NCBI GenBank assembly: GCA_017473015.1
Contig: JAFUNP010000024.1
Coordinates: 1 to 64,000 of the forward strand
Length of the DNA: 64,000 nucleotides
Direction: 5' to 3'
Source: Oscillospiraceae bacterium
Lineage (GTDB): Bacteria; Bacillota; Clostridia; Oscillospirales; Ruminococcaceae
Shown here: positions 60,332 to 64,000 of the stretch, piece by piece
How the letters are laid out: each line of letters starts with the position of its first letter
How positions within the stretch are numbered: position 1 is the first letter of the stretch
Notes under the pieces: generated by a model
What the model was told of the DNA's origin: nothing
Seen by the model: the letters and a program-made list of their open reading frames with translations, nothing else
The model's database searches: none
Translations under genes and position numbers: made by a program

Positions 60332-60829
60332 ATGCAGCCAATAGGCAAACTGCGAAATATGACATCAATTTATTTAACATACAAAGGTCAGATTCTTCTG
60401 CTGTACCGTCAGGGCTCACGAGTGGTAAACAATATGTGGGTTGGCTCCGCCGGCGGTCATTTTGAACCGCAGGAGGTGAACGATGCCCGTGCCTGTGTGC
60501 TGCGTGAACTGGAAGAAGAACTGGGAATAAAAGAAGACAGCCTTGAAAAACTGACACTGCGCTATGTTTCTCTTTATAATAAGCCAAATGAACTGCGCCG
60601 GAATTATTATTTCTTTGCAGAACTGAAAAGCAGGGAAGATGTACAGCTGAAATCAGATGAAGGTCAGTTGAAATGGTTCAGTATAGAAGAAATACCAAAT
60701 CTGGAAATGCCTTTCACATCCCATCATGTCACACGCCATTGGCTGAAGGAAGGCAGATTAAATGATAAATTTTACGCTGCAATCTCCACAGACCACGATA
60801 TGACATTCCTTGAAATGAAAGAATTCTGA
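60332..60829 (+). CDS. Nudix hydrolase
   Basis: A 165-residue Nudix protein. The Nudix box is GGHFEPQEVNDARACVLREL followed by EEELGI, with two more residues than the standard G-x5-E-x7-R-E spacing between the first glutamate and R-E. It hydrolyses a nucleoside diphosphate linked to another group; the substrate is unknown. It lies on the opposite strand inside the ACP cluster and has its own promoter and terminator, so it is probably unrelated to that pathway. Confidence 0.9.
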   Translation: MQPIGKLRNMTSIYLTYKGQILLLYRQGSRVVNNMWVGSAGGHFEPQEVNDARACVLRELEEELGIKEDSLEKLTLRYVSLYNKPNELRRNYYFFAELKSREDVQLKSDEGQLKWFSIEEIPNLEMPFTSHHVTRHWLKEGRLNDKFYAAISTDHDMTFLEMKEF

Positions 60830-60850
60830 TGTTTAATAAATGCAAAACGT

Positions 60851-60920
60851 AGGGGACGATGCCCACATCGTCCCTTTTTTACATAAAATTATCCCGTATG
60901 GGCGATTCACGAATCGTCCG
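60851..60920. repeat. Tandem hairpin repeat, first arm acting as terminator
   Basis: Two related palindromes stand side by side: GGGACGATG/CATCGTCCC (60853-60861, 60866-60874) followed by six T, and GGGCGATTC/GAATCGTCC (60900-60908, 60911-60919). The shared ends CGAT and ATCGTCC suggest duplicated copies of a dispersed repeat. The first also looks like the Nudix terminator. Confidence 0.6.
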
Positions 60921-60944
60921 CTTATTTTATTTGACACACATAAA

Positions 60945-60968
60945 AAGGCACTGCAAAAGCAGTGCCTT
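60945..60968 (-). terminator. Rho-independent terminator after the ACP gene
   Basis: Perfect 10-base stem AAGGCACTGC (60945-60954) and GCAGTGCCTT (60959-60968), followed on the minus strand by TTTATGTG. Confidence 0.9.
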
Positions 60969-60984
60969 AAACTTTTATATCGGA

Positions 60985-61227
60985 TTAGCCAACCAGTTTT
61001 TCTACCAGGTCAACCATAGCGCCTACATTTTCCAGATTGCTTACATCAGCCAGCTGGAATTTGATTTTGAACTGTTTTTCGATGGCAACCAGCAGATTAA
61101 TCTGTTCCAGGCTGTCCCAGTCTTCAATATCATCAGCTGTTGTGTCATCTGTCAGAACGATTTCATCATCGTCGAAAACGTCCTGGAAAATTTCTGTCAG
61201 CTGAGCAAAAATATCTTCTCTTGTCAT
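60985..61227 (-). CDS. Acyl carrier protein
   Basis: An 80-residue acidic acyl carrier protein. The phosphopantetheine attachment serine is in DWDSLEQINLLVAIE (about residue 39), and a D/E-rich loop precedes it, as in stand-alone carriers of secondary pathways. It differs from a fatty-acid AcpP, which has DSLD and is usually linked to fab genes. Its neighbour, 12 bases upstream, is an FkbH-like HAD enzyme that would load glycerate or a similar unit on it. A terminator follows. Confidence 0.9.
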   Translation of the reverse strand: MTREDIFAQLTEIFQDVFDDDEIVLTDDTTADDIEDWDSLEQINLLVAIEKQFKIKFQLADVSNLENVGAMVDLVEKLVG

Positions 61228-61239
61228 ATTGGTATCTCC

Positions 61240-63021
61240 TTATACAATTTCCATAGCGATAACTTTGTTTTTAACTTCGTAATCTTCAGGTATATTAAGA
61301 ATATATCTTTTTTCTGTTTCAGTGTCAAGAGTTACTTCGAAACCTACAGATTCGTAGAAGTCTTTGATAATCACGTTTTTGGCTGTGCCAATCCAGCTGG
61401 CTGTGATTGTTTTTACGCCCATTTCCTTGCATTTGCCGATTACATAGTCCAGCATAGCGTATTCAAAGTGGCGTTTGAACACACGGCAGCTCATTACCCA
61501 CAGGTCAATGTTTGCATTTGTGCCTTCAACAGAAGCGATAAAGCAGGCTGTGATACCATTGTCACCGAATTTGTCCACCAGCTTTGCATAGGCGGAAATA
61601 TAGTTTGTTTTATCTTCGATAATAGCTTCCACTTCACTCTGTGCGTAACGGCGTGTAGTGAAGTTGAACTGGTTTGTTTTGTTAATCAGCTGTGTGATTC
61701 TTTCGCAGTGTGCTGTGGAGAATGCACCAATTTCACCTGTCATATTCAGGCTCAGCAGGTAATCAGTGTAATCAGTAAAGCTGCTTTCGGCTGCGGCGCG
61801 CTGTGCATTCTGTTTGTACATTTCGTTTCTCTTTGCATCGTCCTTTGTAAAGGATGTGATTTCAAAGAAACCTGCGCGGTCAATAGCCTTGATATAATCT
61901 TCAGGGGATTTTACTTCCGGTACAGTTACTGTTGGCAGTGACTGGCGTACAATTTCTCTTTCAGCAGGGTTGTCATCAATAAACACCAGGCTGTCTTCGC
62001 CGATGTTGATTTCTTTGGCGATGTTTGCGATGTTGATTGATTTTGGTTCCCAGTTGGCTTTGAAGCAGATAAAGTCATCCACAGACAGCGGTGCTTCTTT
62101 TCTGTCTGTAAATCCCTGTTTTGCAATTGCTTCTTCGTTTTTGGAACATACATTCAGCATAATGCCCAGACCTGTCAGCTTTTTCAGATAGCTCTGGAAT
62201 TCTGTGTAGCTCATGCCGGCTGGCTGTTCATTGCCGATGGCAATACCTTCCACGCCGTCATCACCGATGATTCCGCCCCACAGTGTGTTGTCCAGGTCAA
62301 GCACAACGCTCTTTTTGTTTTTGCCCAGTGCAGACTTGATGATTTTAGCAATAGCAAAGGCCAGGTCAGGAATTTTGTCCACAGACAGTGCGTATTTGTA
62401 CAGGTACCAGTTTTCCAGGTTGTGCCAGTTGTCCAGACCAACCAGAGCAGACAGGTAGTTGATGTCATTTAGATATACATTGTCCTTTGTGGCGATGTAA
62501 TCTGCAATCATCATGTTCAGCTTTGTAGTGAAGTTAACCACACCCTGTACAGCAACTGCATCTTTTGAGCCATACATGCGGTAAAATGGCATTTCGTAGT
62601 TGTTTACAATAACTACTGCACCGTAGGAAAGAGCTTTTTCAACAACAGCTTTGTATTTTGCAAATTCTTTTTCCAGTTTTGCCTGTACTTCTTCAGCTGT
62701 GTCCTGTGGAACAGGCAGGTTTTCAATATTTTTGTTTGATGTGTGGATATAGATAAAGTCCGGTGCAAATGCTGCCAGGCTGCCATCGTCAAACATCAGT
62801 TCTTCGTAGTAACGGTTGTAACCGCCTACTCTGAATTCAGGTTTAATGCCATAATCCAGCAGGAACAGCTCCAGAATCTTTTCTATTTCACCTATAGTAG
62901 AACCGCTCATAACAGCGATTTTCTTTTCAATAAAGTTTTCTTTTGCCAGAAGTTCTTTTTTAATGCTTCTTTTCTTTTTCAGTATGTAAGCATTATCAAA
63001 AGGATATTTTAATACAGACAT
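61240..63021 (-). CDS. HAD-IIIC (FkbH-like) protein
   Basis: A 593-residue protein of the FkbH class. The N-terminal about 220 residues are SGNH-like, the middle is a HAD-IIIC domain (VVLDLDNTLWGGIIGDDGVE, nucleophile aspartate about residue 242; VFIDDNPAEREIVRQ later), and the C-terminal about 160 residues are GNAT-like. FkbH proteins dephosphorylate 1,3-bisphosphoglycerate and load a glyceryl group on an ACP, as in methoxymalonyl- or glyceryl-ACP synthesis. The start is the ATG at 63021 after AAAGGAGTG; the in-frame ATG at 63087 lies before that site. It forms an operon with the ACP gene. Confidence 0.92.
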   Translation of the reverse strand: MSVLKYPFDNAYILKKKRSIKKELLAKENFIEKKIAVMSGSTIGEIEKILELFLLDYGIKPEFRVGGYNRYYEELMFDDGSLAAFAPDFIYIHTSNKNIENLPVPQDTAEEVQAKLEKEFAKYKAVVEKALSYGAVVIVNNYEMPFYRMYGSKDAVAVQGVVNFTTKLNMMIADYIATKDNVYLNDINYLSALVGLDNWHNLENWYLYKYALSVDKIPDLAFAIAKIIKSALGKNKKSVVLDLDNTLWGGIIGDDGVEGIAIGNEQPAGMSYTEFQSYLKKLTGLGIMLNVCSKNEEAIAKQGFTDRKEAPLSVDDFICFKANWEPKSINIANIAKEINIGEDSLVFIDDNPAEREIVRQSLPTVTVPEVKSPEDYIKAIDRAGFFEITSFTKDDAKRNEMYKQNAQRAAAESSFTDYTDYLLSLNMTGEIGAFSTAHCERITQLINKTNQFNFTTRRYAQSEVEAIIEDKTNYISAYAKLVDKFGDNGITACFIASVEGTNANIDLWVMSCRVFKRHFEYAMLDYVIGKCKEMGVKTITASWIGTAKNVIIKDFYESVGFEVTLDTETEKRYILNIPEDYEVKNKVIAMEIV

Positions 63022-63162
63022 ATTTTTACACTCCTTTATATAATCCATATTCGATAAAATTATACCATAATATCCCATTACGGGCAATAATCAAAAGTCG
63101 GGTTTTTTTAAATTATTTATTAAATTTTTTAATAAAATATATACAATATATACTAAAACAGC

Positions 63163-63221
63163 AGTCAGGATAGCGGTGGCAACAAAGCAGAGGGGTGCCA
63201 CCGCTGGATAAAACTGTGACT
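63163..63221. repeat. Hairpin with 10-base stem in the gap before the FkbH gene
   Basis: AGCGGTGGCA (63172-63181) and TGCCACCGCT (63196-63205) pair perfectly, with an outer pair AGTCA/TGACT (63163-63167, 63217-63221). There is no T run on the plus strand; it could end the minus-strand transcript from 63306. The rest of 63022-63305 is AT-rich with no gene. Confidence 0.5.
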
Positions 63222-63241
63222 ATTTTGTTATCATTTAAAGG

Positions 63242-63270
63242 TTGAAATTTAATGACGAAAAAAGTATAAT
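63242..63270 (+). promoter_or_regulatory. Predicted plus-strand promoter, antisense to the gene at 63306
   Basis: TTGAAA (63242-63247) and perfect TATAAT (63265-63270) with a 17-base spacer. A transcript would run antisense through the minus-strand gene 63306-63605 and into the class A PBP gene. Confidence 0.5.
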
Positions 63271-63305
63271 ATCTATCATAAGCATATAATGAAAAAGTAT
63301 GTGAA

Positions 63306-63605
63306 CTACAGTCCGAAATCTTCCAATGTTTTCAGCAGGGTATAATCATCATCCACTTTTATACCTTTTCTCAGTATTTCTATATCATTTTCGGGCAGCA
63401 GATGGACATATACTTCATACACTGCTACCGGCTCGGTTTCGTCCGGGTCAAACACAGCCACTTTACCGCCGTATTCCTTTACTATATACATGGTTTCGGC
63501 CGGTGTGTTTGCAGGGGCAGGGACAGCGTTTTTCATGCTGTAAATGCTTATGGCGATTAAAGCTGTACAAAATATTGTACATAAGGCTAAAAAAATTTTT
63601 TTCAT
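63306..63605 (-). CDS. Small exported protein, BofC C-terminal-like
   Basis: A 99-residue protein with an N-terminal signal or anchor segment (about residues 4-22) and a C-terminal half MYIVKEYGGKVAVFDPDETE followed by a helix and KVDDDYTLLKTLEDFGL. This pattern resembles the BofC C-terminal domain family, widespread in spore-forming Clostridia. No other domain. A role in signalling between forespore and mother cell is known for Bacillus BofC; for this short form it is a guess. Confidence 0.65.
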   Translation of the reverse strand: MKKIFLALCTIFCTALIAISIYSMKNAVPAPANTPAETMYIVKEYGGKVAVFDPDETEPVAVYEVYVHLLPENDIEILRKGIKVDDDYTLLKTLEDFGL

Positions 63606-63695
63606 AAAAGCACCTCACTTACATATTAGTGTTGCTGATTTTCTGAAAATAATACTGTTGTTTAAAAAAGTAAATCAAATAGGACAGGAGGGAGC

Positions 63696-64000
63696 ATTAT
63701 CAGAAACAACGATAAATCCTCTGCAAAAGGCGAGAAAAAGCCTGTGAGAAAAAGCAGTACAAAAAAAGCCGCTCCGAAAACAGAAAAGAAATCCGGGAAA
63801 GGTTTTAACTGGAAAAAGCTTTTCACAATTTTCGGTTATCTTATCTGTATTGGCGTGATGGTGGGCAGCGTTGCAGCAGTAGCACTTTCTCTTTATCTGG
63901 TGAATGTTACCGCACGGGACGGCGACACATTGAACCTGCACAACAGAAAGCTGAGCTTTACCAGTGTTATTTACTACACTGACGAAGAAACCGGCGAAAA
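63696..64000 (+). CDS. Class A penicillin-binding protein, N-terminal part
   Basis: About 101 codons are in view: a lysine/serine-rich cytoplasmic tail (RKSSTKKAAPKTEKKSG), a membrane helix (GYLICIGVMVGSVAAVALS) and the start of the extracellular part, ending at the window edge. The layout fits a class A bifunctional PBP. The frame opens after a stop at 63663 and contains no ATG, GTG or TTG before GTG at 63744. A strong AGGAGGG site (63686-63692) lies just before ATT (63696) and ATC (63699). I take the ATT as start, with ATC as the alternative; GTG at 63744 has no good site. Confidence 0.72.
   Translation, partial: MIRNNDKSSAKGEKKPVRKSSTKKAAPKTEKKSGKGFNWKKLFTIFGYLICIGVMVGSVAAVALSLYLVNVTARDGDTLNLHNRKLSFTSVIYYTDEETGE

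Noticed and set aside
60859..61941. 360-codon open frame on the plus strand
   Set aside because: Mirror of the ACP and FkbH genes and starts inside the hairpin repeat.
1..64000. tRNA, rRNA and CRISPR loci
   Set aside because: Reading both strands I saw no T-arm consensus with a cloverleaf, no rRNA segments and no regularly spaced direct repeats.

Overview
The window looks like the chromosome of a moderately AT-rich, Gram-positive, anaerobic gut-type member of the Clostridia, probably Oscillospirales/Ruminococcaceae-like. This rests on gene content and order (zapA - U32 protease - DUF4321 - maf - mreBCD - PBP2 - minD - mgsA), strong GGAGG-type Shine-Dalgarno sites, frequent GTG/TTG starts, many compact Rho-independent terminators, and ECF-type vitamin transporters. 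Genus and species cannot be fixed from the sequence. There is no rRNA, tRNA, CRISPR array, integrase or transposase gene. Almost all the DNA is coding and most loci are ordinary housekeeping or accessory genes.

Layout. 1-3.1 kb: glycogen breakdown on the minus strand (glgP and a GH13 enzyme cut off by the window edge). 3.3-12.6 kb: cell division, elongation and envelope genes (zapA, U32, DUF4321, maf, mreB, mreC, mreD, PBP2, a MinD-like ATPase) and methylglyoxal synthase. 12.7-17.3 kb: a MATE exporter, then hisS-aspS. 17.4-20.4 kb: a lipoprotein and a large secreted leucine-rich-repeat protein, separated by a MITE-like element sitting inside what was a terminator. 20.5-24.7 kb: a minus-strand vitamin and RNA-modification cluster (pyridoxal kinase, S-component, trmL, degV, queT) next to a second related S-component. 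24.9-36.1 kb: small metabolic genes (xpt, polysaccharide deacetylase, hom, pyk, deoB, amidohydrolase, ydcF).

36.3-40.3 kb holds a three-gene MacB/FtsX-type ABC system. Its middle gene encodes a membrane-anchored exported protein carrying three exact CX2CX4HX4C zinc knuckles that alternate with three CX2HX3HX4C motifs. 40.5-56.6 kb: an orphan protein with a phage-tail-like N terminus, a ferritin-like protein, a sirtuin, a monofunctional transglycosylase, prfC, an alpha-glucosidase, a DUF819 transporter, a sugar acetyltransferase, a C69 dipeptidase, a MATE exporter divergent from a MocR regulator, and a YbiT-type ABC-F protein.

56.6-57.5 kb is the largest non-coding stretch. It has a near-consensus promoter, a terminator about 630 nt later, potential pairing between its two ends, several internal hairpins and a repeated loop sequence. 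I read it as a large structured non-coding RNA, possibly of the ROOL class. 57.5-63.0 kb carries a small acyl-carrier-protein cluster on the minus strand (FkbH-like HAD, ACP, MaoC, SDR, GNAT, PAP2), split by a Nudix gene and a hairpin repeat. The window ends in a class A penicillin-binding protein gene that appears to start at a non-canonical AUU or AUC codon behind a strong ribosome binding site.
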